Shown here piece after piece: positions 23,983 to 31,288 of a stretch of DNA of 64,000 bases. Source of the DNA: an archaeon (GTDB lineage Archaea > EX4484-52 > WAPT01); NCBI GenBank assembly GCA_029258795.1, contig JAPDKB010000009.1:40677-104676 (forward strand). Direction: 5' to 3'. The notes below the pieces were generated by a model. It was not told the DNA's origin and made no database searches. It was given only the letters and a program-made list of their open reading frames with translations. A program made the translations under genes and the position numbers. Positions within the stretch are counted from its first letter, which is position 1, and every line of letters begins with the position of its first letter.

Positions 23983-24864
23983 TTAATTTTTGATTTCCCG
24001 TTCAACAAATTCAGCAAGCATTTTGGCTATGTTTTTGTCTGTGGCTTTCATCAAACCTCTTATACCTGGGTTTACATTCACCTCGATGACGTAAGGTGTG
24101 CCTTCATCATCCACTATGATGTCAACGGCCAGAATTCTTGCCTCAAGCGCTTCCGCAGTTTTTATGGCAAGCTCCTTCACATCCTCACTTGGATCATGCG
24201 CTACAGCTCTTCCTCCACTCGAAACGTTTGCCCTTTTTTCCCCTTCCGCTGCCAGCCTTTTCATTGCCGCAGCAACCTCGTAGCCGAGGAGAAGAACTCT
24301 CATGTCCTCTCCTTTGTTTGGTATGAATTCCTGCACCACTATCTCCTGTTTCAACGATTCCATCGAGCTGACCATGGCTTTGAGCTCCTCCTCAGTATTG
24401 GCGAACATCACACCCTTGCCTCCCGAGCCGGATACCAGCTTCACCACCACAGGAAACTCGAGCTTGTTTGTGAGCTTCTCTATGTTTTTGGAGGATTTGA
24501 GAGCGTAAGTGGTGGGCACATTTATGCCATTAGAGCCGAGAACTGTGGTTGTGAGGAATTTATCATGCGCTATTTTAAGCGTCTCAGCGGGGTATGGGTG
24601 TTTTATGCCTAGCACATCAAAAGCTTTAACCACATTATAACCGTGGAGCATGCGCTTTCCATCTATTCTGGGTAGAAAGTAATCAAAGTCGTGCAATAGC
24701 TCTCCGTTTGTTCTGACCTCAACGCCATCAGAGGATGCACACACGATTATGTCATCAAGAGGTACATTCACAACATCGAAAATCTTGTTCATTTCTTCCA
24801 AAATCAACTCAGTGGTTCTGGATTTAGCTCTGGGATGTGTTATCAGAACCTTTCTCTTGCTCAT
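23983..24864 (-). CDS. RimK-like ATP-grasp amino-acid ligase
   Basis: The 293-residue protein is a complete ATP-grasp ligase of the RimK/LysX/CofF/MptN group, enzymes that join glutamate or other amino acids to a carboxyl end of a protein or small molecule using ATP. It shows the glycine-rich loop S-G-S-G-G-K-G-V near residues 145-152, the nucleotide-binding strand E-I-V-V-Q-E-F-I near 175, and the metal-binding V-I-E-V-N-V-N-P-G-I-R-G near 262. The ATG lies 41 bases inside the end of the upstream degenerate paralogue, implying coupled translation. A retropepsin-like gene in the same operon recalls bacterial RimK-RimB pairs; the substrate is unknown. Confidence 0.87.
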   Translation of the reverse strand: MSKRKVLITHPRAKSRTTELILEEMNKIFDVVNVPLDDIIVCASSDGVEVRTNGELLHDFDYFLPRIDGKRMLHGYNVVKAFDVLGIKHPYPAETLKIAHDKFLTTTVLGSNGINVPTTYALKSSKNIEKLTNKLEFPVVVKLVSGSGGKGVMFANTEEELKAMVSSMESLKQEIVVQEFIPNKGEDMRVLLLGYEVAAAMKRLAAEGEKRANVSSGGRAVAHDPSEDVKELAIKTAEALEARILAVDIIVDDEGTPYVIEVNVNPGIRGLMKATDKNIAKMLAEFVEREIKN

Positions 24865-25783
24865 ATTTCCTCTTACCCCCGAGAGTGTATGCTTTAGCCA
24901 CGCTCTTAAACGTGTCCACCATTCTATCTATTAAATTAAGCAGCGTATACCTCCTGTAATGCTCACTGCAACCTTTGTGCAGATAATTTATTAACTCTTG
25001 GGTTATATCCTTGCCGAAATGTTCCTCAAACTTATCAACACGCAGCGATGTCTTTAATTTCTTTATAAGGATGGTGCTGTTTTCAACACTGAGCGATGCC
25101 TGGAAAACACTTGTGTGGAGAGCACTGGAAATTTTTGTCACAACCTCTTTAACTTTATTGGGAGTTTTTCTAAGTGGCTTTCCATTTTTGATGGAGTGAA
25201 TGCGCGTGCCTATGACAAGAACATCAATGTCTTCCACATTTTTTCCTATTTCTTCAATCATTATTGGCTGAGAGAACAGTTCCATCGTGTCCAGAAATGT
25301 TTTGAGTGAGCTCTCAGATTCAAATATTGCGCTCCCTCCCTTTTTCATTTCAGGCATGTAAACCCTGACCGGATACCGAAGCTTCGGAAGCACAGCGTTT
25401 AACGCATCCCTTGATGTTGAAAGATAAATTCCAGAAGGGCTTTCAATTTCCATAATTTCAGCATTCAGCAAAAACGTCATGAACGGGTTTGAAGCATAAC
25501 TTAAATACAAGCTGCTAACGGGCGTGAAAATCCTGTATTTTTCCAGAATGGTGCTGATTGTGTAACCGAAGTTGAGAAGCCTTGGCGGAACCATCAAAAA
25601 CACCACATCAAAATCGAGGAGAGATGCAGATTTATAGTAGGGTAGGAAGTCATCACCATTCTTTTCTATCCTCACCCCTGAAAGTGGGGCATAGAGTACT
25701 TTACCAAACTTGTACTTAGATATCTCGATAAGACGTAGATGGAAATCCTTTTTCTTTTCTGGGCCAAGAATGCAAAGCTTCAT
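24824..25783 (-). CDS. Degenerate ATP-grasp paralogue of the RimK-like ligase
   Basis: The 319-residue protein aligns in layout with the neighbouring RimK-like enzyme: similar start (a K-L-x-I-L-G-P strand), R-Y-P-V-R-V-Y with K-K-G-G-S-A in place of the glycine-rich ATP loop, and I-M-I-E-E-I-G-K near residue 175 in place of the E-x-x-x-Q-E-F strand. The metal-binding E-V-N-x-N-P-G segment is missing; its C-terminal 90 residues are instead a charged helical extension. I infer a non-catalytic or altered ligase that may act as a regulatory or substrate-binding partner of the downstream enzyme. It follows the retropepsin-like gene by 12 nt. Confidence 0.65.
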   Translation of the reverse strand: MKLCILGPEKKKDFHLRLIEISKYKFGKVLYAPLSGVRIEKNGDDFLPYYKSASLLDFDVVFLMVPPRLLNFGYTISTILEKYRIFTPVSSLYLSYASNPFMTFLLNAEIMEIESPSGIYLSTSRDALNAVLPKLRYPVRVYMPEMKKGGSAIFESESSLKTFLDTMELFSQPIMIEEIGKNVEDIDVLVIGTRIHSIKNGKPLRKTPNKVKEVVTKISSALHTSVFQASLSVENSTILIKKLKTSLRVDKFEEHFGKDITQELINYLHKGCSEHYRRYTLLNLIDRMVDTFKSVAKAYTLGGKRKYEQEKGSDNTSQS

Positions 25784-25795
25784 ACAACCTCCTCT

Positions 25796-26197
25796 TTACT
25801 TTTTCATATCCTTCAGTTTGTTGGAGAAATGTGTTTTGGTGGTATCTATTATAAAGTTTCCGTGAATTATATCTCTTCCTATCAGCACAGGACACATCAT
25901 GTTGGAACGATCAGCAACGTTGGCATCAACATTGAACTTCCTTCCGTTAATCTCTATTTCAGCAGAATAAATTCCTCGCCTCACATAACCCTGTTCAGTG
26001 GTTTTTGATTTAACCTTAACTTTTTTGTTCTTTTTCTCAAGTCCAAGTTCCTTTGCAATGTTTTTATCTATAGATGTTCTTGTAGCTCCCGTATCGAACA
26101 GTGCAAGAACTTCTTTCTCCCCTTCCCTACCCCTGACCTTGACCTTCGCAACCAGCCCAACTACCTCTTTTTTATGATGTGTATCTTCTTCTTCCAT
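25796..26197 (-). CDS. Retropepsin-like aspartic peptidase (RimB-like)
   Basis: The 133-residue protein has a single retropepsin fold: the catalytic-type motif A-L-F-D-T-G-A-T-R-T-S near residue 31 and a C-terminal V-L-I-G-R-D-I-I-H-G-N-F that matches the G-R-D/flap-proximal end of the family. Single-domain retropepsins of this kind include bacterial RimB, encoded beside RimK and acting on its poly-glutamate product. It is the first gene of the minus-strand operon leading to the two ATP-grasp genes, DUF72, DUF1704 and metG. There is no signal peptide, so it should act in the cytoplasm. A GTG at 26200 is an alternative start. Confidence 0.82.
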   Translation of the reverse strand: MEEEDTHHKKEVVGLVAKVKVRGREGEKEVLALFDTGATRTSIDKNIAKELGLEKKNKKVKVKSKTTEQGYVRRGIYSAEIEINGRKFNVDANVADRSNMMCPVLIGRDIIHGNFIIDTTKTHFSNKLKDMKK

Positions 26198-26259
26198 CAC
26201 CCGTGATATTGTGACATGGAGATATTAATTTTTTTCTTTTGTGTGGCATAAATTTCAGC

Positions 26260-27156
26260 ATGGAGGTGTTGGGGTATTATCTTGCTGTTCGGGATGGGAA
26301 AAAGAAAGCGCGGTTTTTGAGCGCGAATCTGGATGAGAAGGTGGAGGAAGCGTTCAGGTTGTTTGAGAAGTGCGAGTTGTGTGAGCATAAATGCAGAGTT
26401 GACAGGATTAAAGGTCAGCTTGGGGTATGCAGAGCCCCTCCTTACATTTTACTGAGCAGCGAATTTTTACATTACGGGGAGGAGAGCTTTCTCGTGCCAT
26501 CCCACACCATTTTCTTCATGGGATGCAACTTTGCATGCGTTTACTGCCAGAACTACACCATCTCCAACTGGCTGGAGCTTGGAGTCAAGCTGAGCGAGGA
26601 GGAGCTTGCAGATATGATCGTGGCGCGGAAGAAGCAGGGTGCAAAAAACGTTAACTTTGTGGGGGGAGAGCCCACACCTTATTTGCCATTCATTCTGAAG
26701 GTGCTCCGGATTCTTAAGGAAAGGGAAGTTAGCGTTCCCGTTGTCTGGAACTCCAACTTTTATATGAGCAGGAAAGCAATGAATTTGCTTAAGGGTGTGG
26801 TTGATCTCTACCTTCCTGATTTTAAGTATGGAAATGATGAATGTGCCCTGCGCTTATCGAAAGTGAGGAATTATTTTGCAACCGTCACAAGAAACTTGAA
26901 GGAAGCGGCAGGAGATGCTGACGTCTGCATAAGACACCTTGTCCTGCCGAATCATTTTGAATGCTGCACAAAGCCGATACTGGAATGGATTGCAAGCAAC
27001 ATAAACGGGAAGAATGTTGTGGTGAACATCATGCCGCAATACAGGCCGGAGTGGAAAGCGCAGGAATATGAGGAGATAAGCCGTCCGTTAAAGGTGGAGG
27101 AGTGGGAAAAAGCGGTGAGGTATGCTGAGGAGCTTGGATTGAATGTTATGGACTAG
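26260..27156 (+). CDS. Radical-SAM protein, PflA-activase-like (COG1313-type)
   Basis: The product of 298 residues has the radical-SAM cluster motif C-N-F-A-C-V-Y-C near residues 89-96 and V-G-G-E-P-T near 137, with an upstream cysteine-rich segment (C-E-L-C-E-H-K-C then C near 41-60). This pattern is typical of the COG1313 group related to pyruvate-formate-lyase-activating enzymes; the target protein or reaction is not established. The ATG at 26260 gives the natural N-terminus; a TTG at 26239 would extend it by seven residues, but an AT-rich box about 25-35 nt upstream of the ATG fits a leaderless start. The last 4 bases overlap the convergent DUF123 gene. Confidence 0.88.
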   Translation: MEVLGYYLAVRDGKKKARFLSANLDEKVEEAFRLFEKCELCEHKCRVDRIKGQLGVCRAPPYILLSSEFLHYGEESFLVPSHTIFFMGCNFACVYCQNYTISNWLELGVKLSEEELADMIVARKKQGAKNVNFVGGEPTPYLPFILKVLRILKEREVSVPVVWNSNFYMSRKAMNLLKGVVDLYLPDFKYGNDECALRLSKVRNYFATVTRNLKEAAGDADVCIRHLVLPNHFECCTKPILEWIASNINGKNVVVNIMPQYRPEWKAQEYEEISRPLKVEEWEKAVRYAEELGLNVMD

Positions 27157-27539
27157 GTTCCAGTAGGAGGCGTCGGAGGGAGTTCAGAACCCAGATAAAA
27201 CAGATGGCTTTTGCATTTGCAGTCCGAGCACCCAAATTTAGGAATTGATTCAAACCTTTCCGCAAGCTTTCCAGCTATTTCACACTCCTCCTTTTTGTTG
27301 CTTTCCTTGATCAGCACATCCACGACTTCAGCATACTCGCTTGCCAGCAGATAATCTATGTGCCAGAAAAGTTTCTTGCCAGTTTTGCGGAGGTGTCTGC
27401 GTACCCTTGCTTCTATTGAGTTCATGGCCGAGCCGACATAGGCATAGTAGCCGGGTTTGAATTCAAGCGTGCCGAGTTTGCCGACTTTTATTTTTGTGGG
27501 AGTGGTGAGTCTGATAATGAGGATGTAAGAACCTTTCAT
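27153..27539 (-). CDS. DUF123/GIY-YIG-like nuclease-domain protein
   Basis: The 128-residue protein belongs to DUF123, a group related to the GIY-YIG nuclease fold: G-x-Y-A-Y-V-G-S-A-M near residue 31 (the Y-V-G element), then R-V-R-R-H-L-R and W-H-I-D-Y-L-L, followed by C-S-D-C-K-C near the C-terminus. In some archaea this domain is fused to endonuclease III or found near it, so a DNA repair role is plausible. The ATG at 27539 follows GGAGG by 8 nt; the TTG at 27554 is part of that region. It ends in a Pro/Thr-rich tail. Confidence 0.85.
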   Translation of the reverse strand: MKGSYILIIRLTTPTKIKVGKLGTLEFKPGYYAYVGSAMNSIEARVRRHLRKTGKKLFWHIDYLLASEYAEVVDVLIKESNKKEECEIAGKLAERFESIPKFGCSDCKCKSHLFYLGSELPPTPPTGT

Positions 27540-27574
27540 ATCGGATTCCTCCAATAATATCCAAATATTGAATT

Positions 27575-27586
27575 CGTTTTATAAAG
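27575..27586 (-). promoter_or_regulatory. TATA-like box of the DUF123 gene
   Basis: Minus-strand CTTTATAAAACG lies 36-47 nt upstream of the ATG at 27539. With a start site near 27555 this leaves a short leader that includes the GGAGG ribosome-binding site, so the gene has its own promoter and need not be transcribed with the radical-SAM gene before it. Confidence 0.45.
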
Positions 27587-27603
27587 ATAGTTTTTAAAAC
27601 TCA

Positions 27604-28900
27604 TCATCGGTTTGATCGAGGAAAGTCATTCCATTCCCACAGCGCAGTGCAACTTCTACACTCCATTAAGAACGCACACTTCTTACATTTTTCAGGTAAC
27701 GTCTTAAAATTTCTGTGTTTTTGAAGATACGGGTGTTCCTTCCAGATTTTCTCTATGCTATCGTAGAAGATATTTCCAAGGACAACGCGTGAGGAATCAC
27801 ATAATCTTATACTGCCGTCTGGGCCGATCATACACCAGTTTATGCCACCATCACACTTACCTCCATATTTTTTGACAATATCCCTCAAGCTTGTCATACA
27901 GAAAAACACGGGGGAAGCAAAACCAAAATTTAGACCGTATTCGTTTACTTTCTCGTCAATAATGTTAAGTAGCCAGTCTATTTCTTTTGATGAGAGGGAG
28001 AGGTGTTCTAGATTTTTGAAACCCTCCCCTACTGGCATAAATATTGTAGGGGCGCAATTATCCACACCCCGCTTGGCAGCAAATTCTAAGATTTCAGGAT
28101 AGTCACGATAATTAAGTTTGGTAAGTGTTGTGTTTATCCCAACTTTAATGTCACAATCTATGGCATACTTGACATTCTTCAAAACCTTTTCAAGCGCATT
28201 ACTTCCTGTCATAATCTTGTATTTTTCTCTATTCAAGGTGTGGATGGAAAACTGTATTCTCCCGATTCCGTATGATGCCAATTTCTCAACTTTTTCTCCG
28301 TTAAGAAGTGTGCCATTTGTCACCATCCCTGCCCATAGACCTTTCTCCACAAGGATGTAATGTGCTATTTTCATGAAATCATCTCTGAGCGTCGGCTCAC
28401 CCCCGGTTAGATTTACATTGTATATTTCCTCCTCTACAAGCCTATCCACGAGCTCTTTCACTTTGCTAAAAGAAAGTTCAGTAAGGTGTTGAGAACCAGG
28501 ACCTTTCCACACATTATAGCAGAATATACACCTGTGATTGCAGCGGGATGTAAGCTCAATTCCAACAACATACGGTTTTCTTGGAATTACCTCTCTTTTA
28601 TCTTTCACACCAGTTTTTGATGAAATTTCCAAAATCTCCTCAATCGGCTCTAAGCCTTCTATTTCAACTATTCCCGCAAGAGCTAAAAAACGGAAAACTG
28701 GTTTGAAAGTTTTTTCCATTTCTTCTTTAGACATACCTTTTCTCTTAAAGTACTTGAACGTCTCTTTTAGATTTTCTGTCTCGACAAGCTTTTTCCAGAA
28801 CTCGGCATTCAAACCAAAGAGAGATATCCTTTTTCCTCTGAAAAAAAACAACACACCCGAATTCTTCTTCTCTCCACCTAACTTTGGGATTAATTTTCAT
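27604..28900 (-). pseudogene. SPASM radical-SAM peptide maturase, N-terminal RRE domain out of frame
   Basis: The main open frame (27604-28854) has the radical-SAM motif C-N-H-R-C-I-F-C near residue 105, T-G-G-E-P-T-L-R, and a C-terminal SPASM-type cysteine region (C-D-G-G ... C-x-x-C ... C-R-S-C), as in enzymes that crosslink ribosomally made peptides. Its only starts are weak GTG/TTG codons inside a T8 run. In the next frame an ATG at 28900 encodes K-I-N-P-K-V-R-W-R-E-E-E-F-G-C-V-V, the classical start of a PqqD-like precursor-recognition domain, which would continue into the main frame if one T of the T8 run (28841-28848) were absent. So the gene is frameshifted here, by sequencing error, slippage or mutation. 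The upstream gene is its likely peptide substrate. Confidence 0.8.
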
Positions 28901-28935
28901 AACCAACACTTTCACTGTCTTCTAGACACCCAAAT

Positions 28936-29196
28936 CTAATCCTCCAATCCTTCAGAGAAATAATCATCTATTCTACGGTACTTTTTCTCAATTTTTTTAA
29001 GCACTTTTTGTACATCTTCCTTTCCAAAATCAAGATTTATTCCATAAGGGGGAGTGATACAAGCAAGTTTGCAGGAAACTTCATTCTCATGAGTCACACA
29101 AGCAAGTTTGCAAGAGGGTTCAGTAGTATCTATATAAATCGGAGAAAAAATTGAATCGTTCTCTTTATTTTTATTTGGGCTGTCTTTTTCACCCAT
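28936..29196 (-). CDS. Candidate RiPP precursor with duplicated SCKLAC motif
   Basis: An 86-residue peptide with a polar, Asp/Asn/Lys-rich first part, then S-C-K-L-A-C-V-T (about residues 28-35) and S-C-K-L-A-C-I-T (about 41-48), followed by P-P-Y-G-I-N and a charged amphipathic helix of about 30 residues. The repeat is also visible in the DNA. It lies immediately upstream of the SPASM radical-SAM gene on the same strand, has its own TATA box and a clean ATG. Small size, paired Cys motifs and this neighbour suggest a substrate for thioether-type crosslinking (sactipeptide or ranthipeptide class). Unusually, the Cys part is central, with a C-terminal helix that could be a follower. A small metal-binding protein is the alternative. 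Confidence 0.6.
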   Translation of the reverse strand: MGEKDSPNKNKENDSIFSPIYIDTTEPSCKLACVTHENEVSCKLACITPPYGINLDFGKEDVQKVLKKIEKKYRRIDDYFSEGLED

Positions 29197-29216
29197 ATAA
29201 ACTCGTAATTATTGAC

Positions 29217-29230
29217 GAAAATATTTAAAG
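29217..29230 (-). promoter_or_regulatory. TATA-like box of the peptide gene
   Basis: Minus-strand CTTTAAATATTTTC lies 22-34 nt before the ATG at 29196, consistent with a leaderless transcript covering the peptide and the radical-SAM gene. Confidence 0.5.
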
Positions 29231-29282
29231 TTAACTTGCAGTATTTTCACCTCCACGAAATTACACCGATGAGTAGTTTCTA

Positions 29283-29696
29283 TTACATCCTTTCAAACAG
29301 ATCCAGCATTGCCGGCTCGAGATTTCCATGCTCTTTCATTTCAGACAGGCTGAGAAAGATCAGGTTGTTGATTTCGTTTTTCGCTCTTACTTTTAGCTCG
29401 TCTTTGTTCTTAACCTCACACTCAAAATAAAGAATTACACGCGATACCTCAATACCGCTATCTTTGAATTTTATAGTGTCCTGTCCGAAACCAAGGAACC
29501 TTACAATATTAATGTTCAGATTGAGCTCTTCCTTAATTTCTCTTTTCAGCGCATCCTCGACTCTCTCACCGAATCTCAACTTCCCGCCCGGAACGCGGTA
29601 GAATCCGAAGCGAGGATCTTTCACAAGCAAGTATTTATCACCAAATCTGAGAAATGCGGAAACCACAACGACCGGCAACTGTTGGTATTTTCTCAT
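29283..29696 (-). CDS. Nudix hydrolase
   Basis: The 137-residue protein has the Nudix box G-G-K-L-R-F-G-E ... R-E-I-K-E-E-L-N-L (about residues 38-60), which binds metal and hydrolyses nucleoside-diphosphate-linked compounds. The first strand (V-V-V-S-A-F-L-R-F-G) is typical of Nudix domains. The substrate cannot be told. It is divergent from the nucleotidyltransferase gene with which it appears to share a TATA element. Confidence 0.9.
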   Translation of the reverse strand: MRKYQQLPVVVVSAFLRFGDKYLLVKDPRFGFYRVPGGKLRFGERVEDALKREIKEELNLNINIVRFLGFGQDTIKFKDSGIEVSRVILYFECEVKNKDELKVRAKNEINNLIFLSLSEMKEHGNLEPAMLDLFERM

Positions 29697-29716
29697 AAAT
29701 TCAATAGTGCTTCTTT

Positions 29717-29729
29717 AATTTATAAAAGC
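29717..29729. promoter_or_regulatory. Shared divergent TATA element
   Basis: AATTTATAAAAGC contains the near-palindrome TTTATAAA. Its centre is about 26 nt from the Nudix ATG (29696, minus) and about 29 nt from the nucleotidyltransferase ATG (29752, plus). The single element could serve both leaderless genes. Confidence 0.45.
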
Positions 29730-29751
29730 TTCACCCATAAAAATCACAATA

Positions 29752-30039
29752 ATGCTGAAATATCACCGAGAAATTCTAAAGGAATTTGAGCCGATAAAAA
29801 GACGCGCGAAAGTGATACTGTTTGGTTCAGTTGCCCGGGGTGACTACACAACGGATTCAGATATAGATCTTGCGATCATTACGGATGACGAAAAAATAAA
29901 GCGGATGGCCAGAGAGATAGCGGACAAAGTGATGGTTGAGTACGGAAAGGTCGTATCCCTGAAGTTCGTATCTCCTCAGGATTTTGAAAAGAAACAGGAC
30001 CCGTTCCTTAAGGAGATAAAAAGGGGTGTTGAGATATGA
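29752..30039 (+). CDS. MNT-type minimal nucleotidyltransferase
   Basis: The 95-residue protein has the nucleotidyltransferase motif F-G-S-V-A-R-G-D near residue 24 followed by S-D-I-D-L-A near 36 (metal-binding Asp pair). Such minimal nucleotidyltransferases pair with HEPN proteins; in studied HEPN/MNT toxin-antitoxin systems the MNT protein AMPylates and silences the HEPN RNase. It overlaps the downstream HEPN gene by 4 bases. Confidence 0.92.
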   Translation: MLKYHREILKEFEPIKRRAKVILFGSVARGDYTTDSDIDLAIITDDEKIKRMAREIADKVMVEYGKVVSLKFVSPQDFEKKQDPFLKEIKRGVEI

Positions 30040-30431
30040 GTGAAAACTTGAAAGATGTTGTTAGAGAGGAGATCGAATTTGCAAGAAACAGGTTAAAGGC
30101 AGCTAAACTACTCCTGGAGCAAAATTTACTAGCTGATGCCGTAAACAGGGCTTATTATGCAGCATTTTATGCTGCCCGTGCGATGCTGCATGTATCGGGC
30201 CATGATGCGAGAACCCATGCAGGCGTGCTTTCTGAGTTTGGTTTGAAAATTGTTAGGCAAAATCTTGCTCCAGAAAAGTACGCGAAAGTGCTTAGGCGTG
30301 CATTTGAATTAAGGGAAACAAGCGATTACGTGCTGGGTGCGGTTTTTGGGAAGGAAGAAGTCGAGACCTTGATTAGGGAGGTTGAAGATTTTCTGAACTT
30401 TGCCGAAAAATTTGTGCAGGAAAGGTTATAA
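30036..30431 (+). CDS. HEPN-domain protein
   Basis: The 131-residue all-helical protein shows A-V-N-R-A-Y-Y-A-A-F-Y-A-A-R-A, the typical HEPN helix, and A-F-E-L-R-E-T-S-D-Y-V near residue 85-95. The RNase-type R-x4-6-H signature is not evident; R-x-x-x-D-Y stands in its place, so RNase activity is uncertain. It overlaps the MNT gene by 4 bases and the convergent radical-SAM gene by 6. Toxin-antitoxin function is inferred from the pairing. Confidence 0.88.
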   Translation: MSENLKDVVREEIEFARNRLKAAKLLLEQNLLADAVNRAYYAAFYAARAMLHVSGHDARTHAGVLSEFGLKIVRQNLAPEKYAKVLRRAFELRETSDYVLGAVFGKEEVETLIREVEDFLNFAEKFVQERL

Positions 30432-31229
30432 GATGATTTTGAAACCCTCGTGATGTGTTACGATTCCAGCAATGTTAACATGGCTTTTCGCCAGCACTGT
30501 CTTTACATGGTTCACCTGCTTGCGCAGCTCATCACGATTCATCATCTTCTCGTAACATTCAGGAAAGTTATTTTTCAACCATTCAACAAATTTCCGCCCC
30601 GCAGCCCTCAAATTCAGAAATTCGACAAAATAATGGTGTACAAAGCTCTTCGTTTCTTTTACGATAGCTTCCGGATCCACAAGTTCAGGGATGAGGGGCG
30701 AGATGAAAGCGTAGTTTCTAATGCCGCTTTCGTGCAACATCTCGAGAGCATCAATCCGCTTCTCATGTTTCGGAGCCCTCGGTTCTAAAACTTTTCTTAT
30801 TCTTTCATCAAGTCCATTCACGGTCAATCCAACTTCAATACATTCAAATCTCTCGAAAATGTCAATATCTCTCGTGACAAGGTCGGATTTGGTGAGGATT
30901 GAGAGATCTGTTCTTTTATCCATGTTTTCCAGCACTCTCCTCGTGAGCATGAGCTTTTTCTCGACTGGCTGGTAAGCATCGCTTACACTTGACATGCAGA
31001 CTTTACTCCTCACATGTTTCCCTTTCACGAGCTCCGGAGCGTTTTCCTTAACCTCAACCCAGCTCCCCCACCTACCATGATTTTTCCATTTGCACAAGAA
31101 CTTCGCATAACAATAGAGGCAGGCATGCTCGCATCCAACGTAGGGGTTGAGAACAAAGCTGCAAGAAGGAATCTTGGTTTTCGTGAATATGGATTTCGCT
31201 TTGGTGAATATCACACGCACCTTAACCAC
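30426..31229 (-). CDS. Radical-SAM protein, SplB-like (COG1533)
   Basis: The 267-residue protein has the radical-SAM motif C-E-H-A-C-L-Y-C near residues 33-40, preceded by F-V-L-N-P-Y-V-G, the pattern of the SplB/COG1533 family. K-V-C-M-S-S-V-S-D-A-Y-Q-P near 90 and the L-E-P-R-A-P element near 145 also fit. SplB itself repairs spore photoproduct; most archaeal members have no established substrate. The start is a GTG at 31229 (another GTG at 31220). A perfect 11-bp inverted repeat lies between its TATA-like box and its start, so it is a good candidate for repressor control. Confidence 0.88.
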   Translation of the reverse strand: MVKVRVIFTKAKSIFTKTKIPSCSFVLNPYVGCEHACLYCYAKFLCKWKNHGRWGSWVEVKENAPELVKGKHVRSKVCMSSVSDAYQPVEKKLMLTRRVLENMDKRTDLSILTKSDLVTRDIDIFERFECIEVGLTVNGLDERIRKVLEPRAPKHEKRIDALEMLHESGIRNYAFISPLIPELVDPEAIVKETKSFVHHYFVEFLNLRAAGRKFVEWLKNNFPECYEKMMNRDELRKQVNHVKTVLAKSHVNIAGIVTHHEGFKIIL

Positions 31230-31242
31230 TTCTTACATGTTT

Positions 31243-31269
31243 TTGCAAGTTATTTCATATAACTTGCAA
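31243..31269. promoter_or_regulatory. Palindromic operator candidate upstream of the SplB-like gene
   Basis: TTGCAAGTTAT (31243-31253) and its exact complement ATAACTTGCAA (31259-31269) are separated by 5 nt. The element lies directly downstream of the minus-strand TATA-like ATTTAAAGAT (31271-31280) and would cover the transcription start of the gene beginning at 31229. Alternatively it could form an RNA hairpin in the leader. Confidence 0.55.
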
Positions 31270-31270
31270 T

Positions 31271-31280
31271 ATCTTTAAAT
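31271..31280 (-). promoter_or_regulatory. TATA-like box of the SplB-like gene
   Basis: Minus-strand ATTTAAAGAT, 42-51 nt upstream of the GTG start, predicting a start site near 31248 within the palindrome. Confidence 0.4.
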
Positions 31281-31288
31281 GCGAAAAA

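Noticed and set aside
27604-28854. The radical-SAM gene as an intact gene starting at 28854
   Set aside because: The only starts available are weak codons inside or beside a homopolymer, while an ATG 46 bases upstream in the next frame encodes the missing half of a known domain, so a frameshift explains the data better.
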